64,000 nucleotides of DNA from Pleurostoma richardsiae (Eukaryota > Ascomycota > Sordariomycetes > Calosphaeriales > Pleurostomataceae). The stretch is taken from assembly GCA_030052745.1 (NCBI GenBank), contig JANBVO010000070.1:1-64000 (forward strand), read 5' to 3'. The notes beneath the pieces were generated by a model, which saw only the letters and a program-made list of their open reading frames with translations, was not told the origin of the DNA and searched no databases. The position numbers and the translations under genes were made by a program. Below, one piece after another: positions 42,644 through 54,501 of the stretch; within the stretch, counting starts at the first letter, position 1, and the number at the start of each line of letters is the position of its first letter.

Positions 42644-44106
42644 CTCTTAGAATGACTTTCGGTAGGTGGAGAGAATGCTGACTTTGGGCACGGCTAATGG
42701 AAGAGAGAGTATGGACGGCGATTGGAGACAAGTCTGTGAGATGCTGTCGAGAGAGGAAGCCGGACGTTTTGGCGGTCGAGAGACGCAGTGAATTGTGTGC
42801 TAGTCTTCCTCCGGGGCAGGCCTTGCGAGGAATCAGGCTCGACTCAGAATTTCTTCAGTTAGGTATTTCGCAGGTCGTGCTGTGAGCGACATCTGAGGCT
42901 AGGCTCAAATTGTGCTGAACACCCAAGGTGACAGTGTCGCTAGCTTGTTGTTTTCGGTTCTCAATGACGAGGTGAGGCTTGCAAGAACTTTGCTGTGGAT
43001 GATTATAATGGACCCGATGACCGTATGCTGTTATGATCAAATCGCTCGAGGACGGAGAGACGTGACTGACTTTGTCCAGTCCCTGCCTGAGGGCTCTCAA
43101 GTCAATGATGCCCAGCTTGGATAACCTGTGGGGGATCCTAGGTTTTCGAGAAGTATGTTTGAGAAGATAATGTTTCGCTCGGACTCGACCTCGTCAGTAA
43201 TTACCTTCATCCGATGTTTAGCACCCGAAGCGGACAATTGTCTGTTTATCGAGGTTCTCACTGTGGACCTCAAAATTAAGCCACCTTCACCCTCGCCTTA
43301 CTGTCACGTTCCCATTCAATGAGAGGCACTGGAACAGTGTCGGTAGATAGTGAACGTTTCTCTTGCCGGGCTTTTCCTTCCCTGGAAGGATGAATACAGC
43401 TCCTGATACTCTCCGTCTGGTGGAAGTAGCTCCCTCAAGTTCCAACGTCTCTCGAACCGCATTCCCTCACAAGCCAACCAACGTCTCGAATTCCATGCTG
43501 CTGCTTCGAGGTGAGGGCATCTCATTAGTGCAAAAATTAATTCATTGTCGTTTCACTCGCAGATATTCCCATTGTGGTTTAAAGTTTCCCGTCTCGCTGG
43601 TCAGGGGCTGTGGATGCGTCTTCTACAGCCAACCATGAGCGGAGGAAGGACCGGCAGTCCCCGGTCCCAAGACTGATATCCAAGAAGATTTCAGAACTAG
43701 CTAGAATAATAATGCAAGGAAGTGTTCAGCAGTAGGCGGGAAATCGGTGATAATATCCAATGCGGACCAACAGAAGTTCTGCATATGAAACCTATCGAGC
43801 AGAAATACATCTATATGACACGCAGCGGTTCGAATAGAGGAAATCTTGTCGAAGAGGGGATTGAAACATTGGTTGGCTGAATCCAACCAGAGAAAGAGAA
43901 CCTAACAGAGGCGGACAATGGCCAAAGGTGTAGAAGAAAATCTAAAAAGTAGTAAAGACGAGCCGAGACAGAACCAGGTCGTCCCCAATGTATGTATCAA
44001 CACCAAACAGTGCCAATGAGGCACCTCTAAAACGGACCAAAGCTCTCATTCCCGAGAGGACAGACGCTGAACAGCTACCTCCATAGAGCGTCCTTGTGCT
44101 CAGGGC
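42644..44106. other. Intergenic, no gene recognised
   Basis: Promoter of the 2EXR gene on the left and 3' region of the transporter on the right. Short open frames near 42855-43125 and 43316-43640 show no domain. Confidence 0.5.
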
Positions 44107-47100
44107 TTATTTTCGCCTCCAACTCTTGACCTTGGTCAAATAGGTCAGAACAATAACAGCCGTGTAGTTGAAGGCGATGAAGCCGATGAAGATTCCAATA
44201 TCTTTGTATCTGTTGGCAAAATCATAACCGTACTGGGCATACTGTTCGTCCTCATCAGCTACCGAGTGTCCACGGGGGCGATTCCGACATCACTTACGTA
44301 GGACTGCCCATTTTTGTAACGGCAGTACTGGCAATCGGCTACCGCAGATGGATTCAGGAGATACCCCGTCGCATTCCGCAGGAAGTCCGCCGCATAATCC
44401 TCGCAGGTCTGCGTCCCAGGCGGCTGGAACACCGACGTTTCCCCCGTGTTGCACTTGATCCTCAGACCCTGGAGTGCGCTAGTGGCGGTGCCCTCCGCGA
44501 GGTAGTACAGCGGCGAGACGTTGAAGTACCAACGCCAGCCGGACGGCGTGACGGGGCGGGGCGTCAGTGTGCCAGCGAACGTGTTGACGAACATGAAGAA
44601 GAAGCCGTTGGCAGCAAAGGCCCCTCCGATAGTGGGCATGAGCGCCGCGCACATCTGGGCCAGGCTGTGCGAGAAGATGGAGAAGAGCTCGTACATGAGG
44701 AAGTCGTACCCCGCGCGAGACGGTCGCGTAAAGTAACCGACGGGGAAGTACCAGAGGAGCCAATAGACGAGGCTAGTGAGGAAGGCGTAGGGAAGCTCGA
44801 CGACGATGGCGGAGATGACGAAGGCGAGCCAGCTGTAGGTGCGGCTGGCCTTCTCCCTGAGGATGAAGATATCGCGGAGGGTGGCGAATCGGGGTGCGAC
44901 CATGAGGCCGATGGGCGGACCGACAATGAGGGAGATGAAGAGGGAAAAGATCCGGTTGTAGGCTCCCTGCTCGCTGTTCGGCGAGTTGAGAAATGACAGG
45001 CCATTGACTAATGCGTTGCCCAGATTCATCATCAACTTTGAAACGAAGTAATCTGGGTCTCGCCAGTAGTAGAGCCACGTGCGCTTGAGCACGATCATGA
45101 GCTGGAAGTGGAAGGGCGTGGCATATTTCGTCTCTGTCCGGCTTCCGTCGCTGTTCTGACGACCAGCGGAGGCGGGTTGGTCCAGTTCGGCCAGCAATGC
45201 AGCTCGTTCCGGGCTGGACATCCAGAGGTCAGCCCAGTCTTGCTTCGAAGCACTTCTTGAGCCGGCTCCGACTACATCCAAAATAAACTCTGCCGGATTT
45301 TCTTCTTTCCCGCATGATCGCCCATGTCTCGCAAAGTAATCCAGAGCTGTCGAGCAGTGGCTCCCGAAAGGACCTTCATAAGCTAACCTGCCACCTCGCA
45401 CAAGTAGCACTAGATTGTCGAAGGTCTCAATCACCTCAGCGGCTGGCTGGTGGATAGTACAGAGCACAGTCTGTCCAGATCCTGCCAGCTTCTTGAGAAG
45501 ACGGACAATCTTCACGGCAGACTGCCCATCTAGTCCCGACGTGGGCTCGTCCAGGAATAGGATGTCTGGCACTGCCGAGAGTTCGACCCCAATGGTCACT
45601 CTCTTTCTCTGCTCCAAATTCATGCCCGCGCCTGGCACGCCAATCAGGGCGTCCGCGATGTCCTCCATCTCCAAGATCTTGATCACATCCTCGACGTAAG
45701 CATCCTTCTCCTCTGCTGGTATGCTCTGGGGACGTCGTAAGCGGGCGGTCATCCGGAGAGCCTCCCTGACTGTTTGAGTCGGGAGATGCACGTCCTGCTG
45801 TTGGACATAGCCCATAGTTCTTCTAAATGACTTCGGCAGAGGCTTCCCGTCTAGACAAAGCTCTCCGGTTAACTTTCCAAATTCGATGCGCCCGGCGAGA
45901 GCGTTCAGTAGGGTTGACTGTTACTCGTGTGAGCGAAGTGACGCGTACTTTGTTCATGCTCTGGCTCACCTTTCCGGCTCCTGACATTCCCATTAACGCT
46001 GTCAATTGGCCTGGTTTCACATATCCTGTGAAGGGAAGGTGCGTCATTAGCGGCGTACAAGACCATCGAGTTGGGTGGACTCACCACTGAGGTTGTCAAG
46101 GATTCGTCTTGGCCCGTCGCTCGTCTTGATATCCAGTGTCACATTCTTCCAGACCAGGGCTCGGCCATTATGTGCTCCGACGCTGTGAGACATCTCATTT
46201 TCGAGGATGACTCCGTGACTGGGAAGGGCTTCATCATCGGTGCTCTGCCCCTTCTCCTTGTCAGATCCCAATAGACTCCCTCCCGGAAGGAAGTCCTTCC
46301 TTCCGGCCTTGTAAAAGATCGTGGCGAGACGACCAGCCGGAAGCTTGTATCTTTCCATGCCGATCCTAGACCGCAGTATCAGCCCAGTTCTCCATGCTCC
46401 AGGGTGCCAAGGCAAGGGCCACGGCAGGATGATGACTTCAGTGGAGCGCAGAATCGGAAGACTTACGCAGTGAGGAAAACAAAAGCAACAAACAAGCCTG
46501 CATTGATCCCGACATTTCTCCACAAATTCGAGGCTTCGAAGCTGTACTGACTTCTGATGAAAGCTTGTCCTGATACAGATGCCTGGCCCGACCTGGCACC
46601 GGGTACAGCACATACTTGGTGGGCAATGCTATAGCTAGAGCCACCTGGAGCCAAGTCGCTGGCGCTACAGACGTAATTGAAGTTGCCGAACTCATTCGCC
46701 ATGACTGATTCGTAGGCGTAATACATAGGCTGACGAAAGTCAGTGCTTGAGGCGCAGAAAGGAGTGAAATGCAAGACTTACGTTGAGGTAACGGAGCCAT
46801 GATAGCCACACCTGCATTTGTTTAGGGGGGATGTACAGCCCAGTATAGCATACGAGCATGTTGAAGAAGATGCCGACCGGTAGCACTGCTCGGCCCATAG
46901 AAGGCGAGAAAACGGAGATTGTGCGGAACAGCATAGATAGTGCCATATGCTCCATGTAGACAACGCAGAACCAGGTGAAGAACTTGCCTGCCGATGGCTG
47001 GAATCCCGTCAGGAAGTACTGCGGTATATTGTACGAGATGGCTAAAATTTTCCATAGAGCGTCCGTGACCACAAGACCTAGAGCGTAGCTGAGGGGCCGA

Positions 47101-48727
47101 TAGAGGTGATAGCTCTTCTGTCGTATGACCAGGTTTCGCTGCGCAAAGGTGTTGCTGAACTCATTCATCGATTGTAGGGCCGGGACCAGAACAGTGTAGA
47201 ACATCGATGACGCCAGCATGAAGAACGATTTCGTGGCCCTGTCCTGATCTCGGAATATCGTACCGAGAACCACACTCTGGACGATAATGCAGGCTGCTTC
47301 CATCGCCCAAGTGCTGTAGTCCCTGAAGAGTACGCGCATCTGACGGATGGCACACTCGACCACTTGTCGATAGATTGGAAGGGAATACGTCGCTGTCTTG
47401 GTCTGACTGGGTTGCCCTAGTGAAGATTGAGCGGCAATATTGTCTAGGACACCTCGGTAGTACTGGCTCGACCGGAAGGCCTCCTGGAATTCAACGGCCG
47501 TCCTTGGGACACGGAACTCGTAGCCGGGACGTACGTGGCGCAGCTGGGGTTCCGCCGTCATGGCATTGAGGAAGTCGGTTATAGTAGCTCTGTCGGGGCA
47601 CAGGAAGCCGAGCTCTTCAAAGTATTGTTTGGCGTCCGAGGCCTTTCCGTAGAATATCTCGTGCCCAGAGTGGATGACTAGAACCTTGTCGAACAACGGC
47701 ACCATCGAGTTACTGCCCTGGTAGACACTCATGGCTGTCGCACACTGATGCTGTGTAGTGAATTCGCGAGCCATCTCAATGAACTCAAGAGCTGTAGACG
47801 AGTCGAGACCGTTTGTAGGGTTATCAAGGCAGAGCACACTGGAGTTGTTGTTAGAAAGTATTGAGCTGCATAGAGAGCTAGAGCAGGCTCACTCTGGGCA
47901 AGTCGCGATCGCTTCCGCAAGGGACACTCGCCGTCTCTCGCCACCACTGACGCCCCGAACGGCTTCGTTCCCAACCTTTGTGTTCAGGACATGTTCCAAG
48001 CCAATAGATCTCGCGAGTGTATTAACAGCAGTGTCGATAGCGCTTCTGGAGGCCTTCGCATCCCAGGTACCTCGAATTGCAAATCTACCGACAGTCAACT
48101 CCTGCAAAACATAAATGGACAGGAAGTACTCACCGGAGCGTTTCGGCTACCGTGAGGGTGGCTAGGTGGCTGTCTTCTTCAGCTGTGTAGCGCGGAGAGT
48201 TAGTCCGTATGAAAAATGGAGCAACAGCCTCGCGAATCACAAGGGTCGAGGCAAGGCGTACCACAAAAGGTTAGACGAGCGGAGCTGGCTCCGGAAGATG
48301 CTTGCTTCCCTCCGTAGCTCAGATACCCCATGGTGCTCTTGTATTCGCCTCGCATATGTGCAAGGGTCTTCAAGAAGGTCGTACAGCCGCTTCCAGGTTT
48401 GCCAATGACAAGAAGCATTTCACCACCCGCGAGAGTTCCTGAGAACGAGTGAAGCAAGACGCGCGACGGCCGTGGCCGAGTATAAGATGATGGACTGAGG
48501 GCATCGAGGCAGGATCGGAGTGTTGTGAAGACTGTATGCGCCCGTTGGACCTACCCCACGTTAGATTAGTGAACAAAGTTCAGAGAATCAAGGACTCTTA
48601 CTCCTCGTCCCCATCCTTCTACGGAAAGGTCATCGAATATCACGGAAGTCCCGCTCGATTGGAACGCTCTGCTGGCGAGGAAGACCGCAACTGTGTCCCT
48701 AATTGGTACTGCGCGTGGGTCATCCAT
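44107..48727 (-). CDS. PDR-type (ABCG) full-size ABC transporter
   Basis: Ten exons: 48727-48602, 48550-48262, 48182-48134, 48084-47893, 47838-46782, 46729-46467, 46365-46085, 46025-45970, 45917-44298 and 44241-44107. All phases agree, 1355 residues, layout NBD1-TMD1-NBD2-TMD2. NBD1: Walker [13 protein letters not shown] (Cys in place of Lys, as known for PDR proteins), signature [14 protein letters not shown], Walker [16 protein letters not shown]2: canonical Walker A GMSGAGKST, degenerate signature [15 protein letters not shown], Walker [13 protein letters not shown]. Both membrane domains are complete, ending [18 protein letters not shown]. Such pumps export drugs, toxins or own metabolites at the plasma membrane. 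The N-terminal extension before NBD1 is short. The ATG at 48727 follows the family frame ([14 protein letters not shown]). It shares a 608-bp promoter region with the divergent SDR gene. Confidence 0.93.
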
Positions 48728-49335
48728 GCCTCATTGACGGTTGGATAGTGGTCCATCCTTTGACCACGGACACCGGAAGCCTCCACGGGTATTGGAGCCC
48801 TTTTAAAAGCGATGGATGTCGTATCAACATTAAAATGTTTCTCTAAAGGAATCGGCTGATTACCAACGTAGGGCATAAACAGTGTGCTTCTTAGGAAGAC
48901 AAATGCCCACCGACCTTAGCTGAGGGAGGGCCCACATTACCTAAAGCGGTAATGTAGCGAGGATTCCGGAGCGGATAAGGAGATGCTGGAGGACCGGGGT
49001 GGATCCGCCGAGATTTCGCCCCGGCCGAGACGACAGATAACGGACTCGGGCCCCAGAGCCTATCCAGACCAAACTAACGTATTACAAATGACAATCAAGG
49101 GGTATTAGCTTGCTTCGAAAATATGCCATAAAGTAGCTCTCGACCGCCTGCCTACAAATACCCCTTTCGGCAACCTCGACATGGAGAAGATAAATGGGCG
49201 GGACCTTCATACCTTCTCAGGGCTCACCTACTACACTTTCGGCACACAGTACCGCCAGACCCATTCCCGGCTGTCAACACCGCTAGGTCACAGGCGCACA
49301 GAACAAGTGATTGCCGCGACGAGGCGCAAGACAAA
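48728..49335. promoter_or_regulatory. Divergent promoter of PDR transporter and SDR
   Basis: A 608-bp region between two divergent starts. It contains a CCG-GAG-CGG everted triplet pair at 48966-48974 and further GC-rich triplets around 49005-49035, the kind of sites bound by Zn2Cys6 dimers. The binding inference is weak without expression data. Confidence 0.4.
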
Positions 49336-50224
49336 ATGCCACTTGACACGGGTCTCGAGGGCAGCTGTGTCCTCATAACGGGTCTGTCTCACGCTACTAT
49401 GCCGACTTTGACTCTGGACATGGTCGCTGACTAGGTTGAACAGGAGGCACCCGTGGCATCGGAAAGTCCATGGTCGAGAGTTTCCTTAGCCAAGGCGCGA
49501 ACGTCTGCTACTGCGCCCGCAATGTCACAGGGACGGAATTTGAAGGTTTCCACGGAGCGGCCTCCGGTGTCCGTGCCGTGGGCACTTCTGTAGACGTTGG
49601 CTCGCAGGAGGATCTGGCGGCCTGGGTCGTCAAGTGCGGACAGACGTTTGGCCGTATCGATACAGTCATCGCCAACGGTAAGACGCGCTGCTCCCCCCAC
49701 GCCGACGCCATGGTGCTAACTATGCGAACAAAGCATCGCCGATGTATATGCGGGAAGAGCCAGAATATTGGCAAAAGTCTTTCGACATCGACGTCATGGG
49801 TTTCGTCAACTTGGCGAAGGCAGCGATCCCCTACCTGGAAAAGTCGGCCAATGCGAGCATCTTGGTAACGAACTCATGGCTGGGGCGGGAGTTCTTCAAG
49901 GCTCCTCCGTCATCGTACGGTCCGTTCAAGGCGGCGCAACTCCAGTACGTGAACGAGCTGTCGCACTGCTACGGTCCAAAGGGAATTCGCGTCAATGCTG
50001 TATCACCGGGACCGATCATGGCGAAGGACGGGCCGTGGGAGAGGTATCAGGCGGAGATGCCGGAGTGGGTGGAAGAGCAGAGAAAGAAGGTGGCATTGCA
50101 GCGCCTGGGGAACCCTCAGGACATTGCCAATGCCGCGGTGTTCTTGGCCAGCTCGTTGAGTTCGTACATATCGGGGACCAATCTGTTCGTAGACGGCGGT
50201 GTTCACATCGGCACCCAGTTTTAG
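49336..50224 (+). CDS. Short-chain dehydrogenase/reductase (classical SDR)
   Basis: Exons 49336-49381, 49444-49677 and 49734-50224, introns 62 and 56 bp, phases exact, 256 residues. Cofactor motif TGGTRGIG lies near residue 16 and is reconstituted only by splicing. DVG follows, and IANAS replaces the usual NNAG. The catalytic Ser (TNSWLG) and YxxxK (YGPFK) are present, followed by GIRVNAVSPGP and a C-terminal SGTNLFVDGG, all standard for NAD(P)-dependent classical SDRs. It would oxidise or reduce an alcohol/ketone; the substrate is unknown. The divergent PDR transporter and the Zn2Cys6 gene 700 bp downstream on the same strand suggest co-regulation. Confidence 0.92.
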
Positions 50225-50936
50225 ACGGTCGTGGATATTCTGCAGCCAGTTAGCTAGATTCCGGGGCTTCGACGAAGCTGAGTTGAAAATGCTGGGCCCG
50301 TATGTTCGCGTCGAAATGACCTTAGGACGCCGGAGTGTTGTTGATGGCGCGCGCTACGATATGGTTGAAGGTCGAAGTGAGCATCGCACGTCGTAGGGCT
50401 GACCCAGTGTTTTCGTTTGCGGCCTAGCGTATTTTTCACATCACGTCATCCGGTCGTCTTTCGCAGCTGGCTAACAGCTGGCCATCTCCCCCAAGTTTTG
50501 CCCATTTGAAGTCGCGAATGCCGCGCCCTCCTCCTGTCAGCCTCTTTTTCTTTATCTAAACGCGCCCGCGTCATCTTCTTCTAGATAAATATGATAGAAT
50601 TTGCTATCTACTCTAGCGTTATCGCTATGCAATGCCATTGTAGATTCTCAAATAGGGCTAGGGCGAGGTTACGCACTTGTTGTGCCTGCCAGCTGGCGAT
50701 TGCTCGATGAATTTCCCCTTCCGGTATCCGACAGTTCCTCCGAAATCTCCTTTCGGAACTCCTCCCTGACTAATGTCAACGTCGGTGAACCTCAACATCG
50801 ATTCTACCACCCCCATGCGCCTGCTACTCCGACAAGAACGATTGTCCCTCGGCGGGGTTCAGATGCTCCAGAGATGCGCCACCTAATCGTGTATGTCGAC
50901 GCCATTGGAATTACTTGAGTGGAGAGAAAACCCGTC
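50225..50936. other. Intergenic, upstream of Zn2Cys6 gene
   Basis: Contains an AT-rich TAGATAAATATGATAG patch near 50580 that may be the core promoter. A 105-codon open frame at 50601-50918 lacks any domain and probably belongs to the 5' untranslated region. Confidence 0.45.
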
Positions 50937-53148
50937 ATGTTTACTACCTTTCAGGGGTTCTCCCCGAAGCGCTCCTCGGAGAGCGTGGAGGACTCCGCCA
51001 ATGGCTCCAGGCCCAAGCCCAAGCGGACGCAGGTCCAGCGCGCTTGTAATGCCTGCCGGATGAACCGGGTCAAGTGTGACACCGAAAGGCCGTGCCGGAA
51101 CTGCAAGGACCACAAGCGCCGTTGCGTCGACGGGCCAATCGAGATACGCAGCTTAGCTGCTGCCACAGAGTATGTCCCCCTCTCTCCTGGCCTGCCTCTT
51201 GACATTTCTGCCCATTATTCCCCGAGAGGTGGCTTTATGGATACAGAATCGTAACTGGACTCCTCTGACAGACAAGAACAGGGAGATTGATAGGTTGAGA
51301 GCACGTGTACGTGAACTGGAGGAGCAGTCGTCACCAAGCCCTAGCCAGCATGGCTCGGCAGCAGCCGAGCGTGCCCCATCTTGCGAATGGAAGGGCATCC
51401 GCATCGATGACCTCTACCATGGTCCATCATCCCTACCATACTTCCTCCACCGCATGTATGCCTTTTTGCACCCTGTCTTGCATCCTACTTCGCTTGATTT
51501 CGTCTCCATACCAGCCCTTCCGTCCACAAACACCACCGACGCCCCAGGAGGCGGTCTCGCAAGGCCACAGCAAGACTCCTACCTGGACCTCTACTGGCTG
51601 TGGTACCACCCCATATACCCTATTCTGGCCGAAGCAGACTTCAGGGAACACTATGAGTCACTATGGACAAAGTCCACGTCGATACGGTTCCCTTCAGCAC
51701 TGGTGGATATAATGTTGGCGTTATGTATCCAATTCAGCTCCTCTTACACATCTTCACCCGATGAGGAAACTCCCCAGGTCGATCGTTCTCTTACTGGCTT
51801 CGCCTACTACCGCAGCTGTCACTCTATACTGGCAGCGACGCAAGACCGGCCCAGTCTCGTCAACGTTCAGTGCTATATGCTATCTGCCATATATCTTGTC
51901 AATGCTGGCTTGGTCAACCACGCGCAAGTCATGGTGGCTCAGGCGATAAGGACAGCGACCATTCTCGGCTATAACCATGAAGTACTCTGTCACGACCCGG
52001 AGCATCACCAGGAGCTCAGTCGCCGCGTCTGGTGGACTCTTTACATCCTTGACACTCAGATAAGTATCGACGTCGGGCGCTCTTTCATGATCGGGTCAAG
52101 TGCAGCCACATGCCGACGGCCTTCTGATTCCCCAACCATGGCGCTATCTCTCGGTGCCGGCTACAGCCAGACCGATTTTGATGTGACTTGGCTTGCTTTC
52201 CAGAACCAGTACTTGAGCCTGACAGAAACGATCCGGACGATACACGAGTCATTCTACGCCAAAAGCAACACACTCATCAGTGAGCTCGACGCACAAGACA
52301 TCTACGCCAACGGCCCTTTGAGAGAGGAGTGTGCCAACCATCTCATAGAGCAGATGAAGCAGATCAACACCTGGGTCGCCCAAGTCCCTCTGGCCCTCCA
52401 GATCCCGCGCCAGTCCGCGAAGCCCTTCTGCACAAACCGGTCGCCATACATCCTCGACCAGACTATCCCTGTTTGGCTCCAGCGCCAGCGCATCGTCCTC
52501 GAGCTCCAGTACCACCACCTCTGCACCACTCTGTACCGGTCGTTCATCTGCTTCTACCCGAACCCGGCCTTCGGCACGCCGCTGTCGGATAGCAATGCCA
52601 TATCTGCGCTTAAGCACGCTATAGCCTCCACCATGCTCCTGCAACAGACGCTCACCGAGACCGACCTGCTCACCGGCTGGCACCAAGCCTTCTACTGGCA
52701 GAAGAGCGCCGCGATGGTCATCCTGGGCTTCGCCTGCGCATACCCCGTGTGCCCGCCGACGCCCTCTGCCAAGAGGGTGGCACGGGTGGCGCTCGAGATC
52801 CTCGAGATGCTCGCGGAGAACTTCGACGCGGCGAAGGAAGAGGTCTCGTCCGTGCAAGATCTCCTGGCGGCGGCGGAGAAGATCCTCGCGCGCTTCAGGG
52901 CGCACCTGCAGGCTGCCGCGCCTGGCTCGGTGCCGCCATCGCTGGTCGAGGAGTCGGACCGGGCGGCGACGGAGAGCTCGAAAACCGCGACGCCGAATGA
53001 CACGCCGCCGTCGTATGGGGAAGAGATGGGTACTGGCCTCGTGGCTGAATCTTTATGGTTGAATTTGGAGTCGGGAGGCGCGGGCGAGTCGTGGGACTGG
53101 TCTTCCAGCGATGCTACTCTCCTGCTCAACTTGGATGCCGCGGAGTAG
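50937..53148 (+). CDS. Zn2Cys6 transcription factor with fungal_trans domain
   Basis: Exons 50937-51169 and 51282-53148 around a 112-bp intron (GA|GTATGT donor, AACAG acceptor), 699 residues. The zinc cluster at residues 37-63 is C-x2-C-x6-C-x5-C-x2-C-x6-C (RACNACRMNRVKC...CRNCKDHKRRC), followed directly by a short coiled-coil dimerisation helix (EIDRLRARVRELEEQ). The middle-homology region includes LYWLWYHPIYPILAEADF, SRRVWWTLYILDTQISIDVG and GRSFMIG, typical of the fungal_trans (PF04082) domain. The acidic, Ser/Thr-rich tail with ESWDWSSSDATLLL could be an activation region. It should bind CGG-triplet DNA in the nucleus. Position next to the SDR and PDR genes makes it their likely regulator, by inference only. 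Confidence 0.92.
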
Positions 53149-53733
53149 AGTTCGATGCGAATTGCGGGTGGAGTTTTGGGAGTCGCGAGCCTTCTGGGTT
53201 GGAATATGTAAGGCTAAAAGGGCTGGCGATATGGAAAGCTCGAACACGAACACAGGACACTGAATGAATCAAGCATTACTGAAGGGCACAGATACCTCAT
53301 CTTGAAATGAGACATTGAAAAAAGGAACAAAAAAGGGAAAGAAGAAAGTGATGCAATATATACTCGAACACGCGACCTTAAAGAGCAAAAAGAACGCATC
53401 GCGAGGAGTGCCGGAAAACGCTTAGTTTTTCCTCATGGGAGGCCACACTATGCAGAGTTGAGATCGATACAGTGAGCGTGGCACTACGTGGTTCTTATGG
53501 TCCTGCCCCGTGGGAAATTTTGCTCCTGTTTTGACCTATAGGAGTAGGTTGAGAGTCGAGTTCGGACGACAAACACAGCTCACCCTCTCCCTCACCCCGG
53601 CAGCGTGCAAGCGTCACGTCTGTCATGCTCCCTAACAGCACTGCAACGTTATTATGTAAGCTCTTGTTGATTACCTTTGCCCTGGGGCATTTGTCATAAC
53701 ACATTACTGTATGTACCCTCGGTCCCTAGCATA
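53149..53733. other. Intergenic, convergent gene ends
   Basis: A-rich stretch after the regulator gene, no coding signal. Confidence 0.5.
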
Positions 53734-54501
53734 TTATACACCCTCTGCCGCCTGAGCTTCTCCGTCGTCCCATTCCAAATACCAGTCCCGGACTTTGGAT
53801 TTGGAGTCAAGCTTGAGTTTCTTGTCAGCCTTGACGAGCGACCCAATCCCCTTGGAATGCCCGTGTGCCTTCTTGGCGGGTCCCGACGCCGGCATGGGAA
53901 CCTTCTGAACTGGAGCAGGTACATGGGCTCTCTTGGCAGCTGCGGGGATAGGACCGCCTACGGCCACCTGGTGGTATGGAGTGACGGCTTCCCCTGTGCT
54001 GTCTGTCGGCTGGTCCAAGGAGAGGGATCGGAGCTTGTCAACCATCTGCGCCTGGTCCACCTGCTGGTCCCTTCTTTGAGCGCCGGGCACAGCATTTTCA
54101 GTTTTCACAGCTCTCGGTTGTATTGGCCACTGGGCCATCTGTTGTTGAGGCCATACCGTAACGAAGTCTTGGGTGAACTCGTATTCAGGTGTGCCTGCTC
54201 CAGAATCAGCGACGACACTCATCGGGGAAGCGTCGGGGAAGCGCTCACCGTCATCCTTCATCCTGCCACGCCAGAAGAATTCCCACTCCGGCATGGGCTC
54301 CCACGGTGACCACGATCTCGGTTTTGCCTTCACCTGGGTGCTCTGAGGTAACGATACTCTGTGCTCCTTAGACCGGTCCGTGTCCTTGCGGTGGTCCTTC
54401 CCGGTCCATTCCTTGGGCACATCCTGTACCTTGGGGCGGTGATGCTTTCTCTCACGGTCACAATCTGGGCAATGGCACTTGTGATGCTTGCTGTGAGGCA
54501 T
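53734..54501 (-). CDS. Orphan protein with Cys/His-rich head
   Basis: Single exon, 255 residues from the ATG at 54501. It opens with HSKHHKCHCPDCDRERKHH, four His and Cys clusters that could bind a metal ion but are too few for a known finger. A W-rich patch follows (PRSWSPWEPMPEWEFFWRGR), then a low-complexity Gln/Pro/Ala region. The end is a basic KADKKLKLDSKSK stretch and VRDWYLEWDDGE. The tail and W-patch look like short conserved binding motifs in an otherwise disordered protein. No family is recognised. The strand choice is supported by the continuous frame and start context, although antisense frames exist. Confidence 0.6.
   Translation of the reverse strand: MPHSKHHKCHCPDCDRERKHHRPKVQDVPKEWTGKDHRKDTDRSKEHRVSLPQSTQVKAKPRSWSPWEPMPEWEFFWRGRMKDDGERFPDASPMSVVADSGAGTPEYEFTQDFVTVWPQQQMAQWPIQPRAVKTENAVPGAQRRDQQVDQAQMVDKLRSLSLDQPTDSTGEAVTPYHQVAVGGPIPAAAKRAHVPAPVQKVPMPASGPAKKAHGHSKGIGSLVKADKKLKLDSKSKVRDWYLEWDDGEAQAAEGV

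Noticed and set aside
49181-49378. Small ATG-started open frame before the SDR
   Set aside because: Overlaps the first SDR exon in another frame and has no domain. It may be an upstream leader frame at most.
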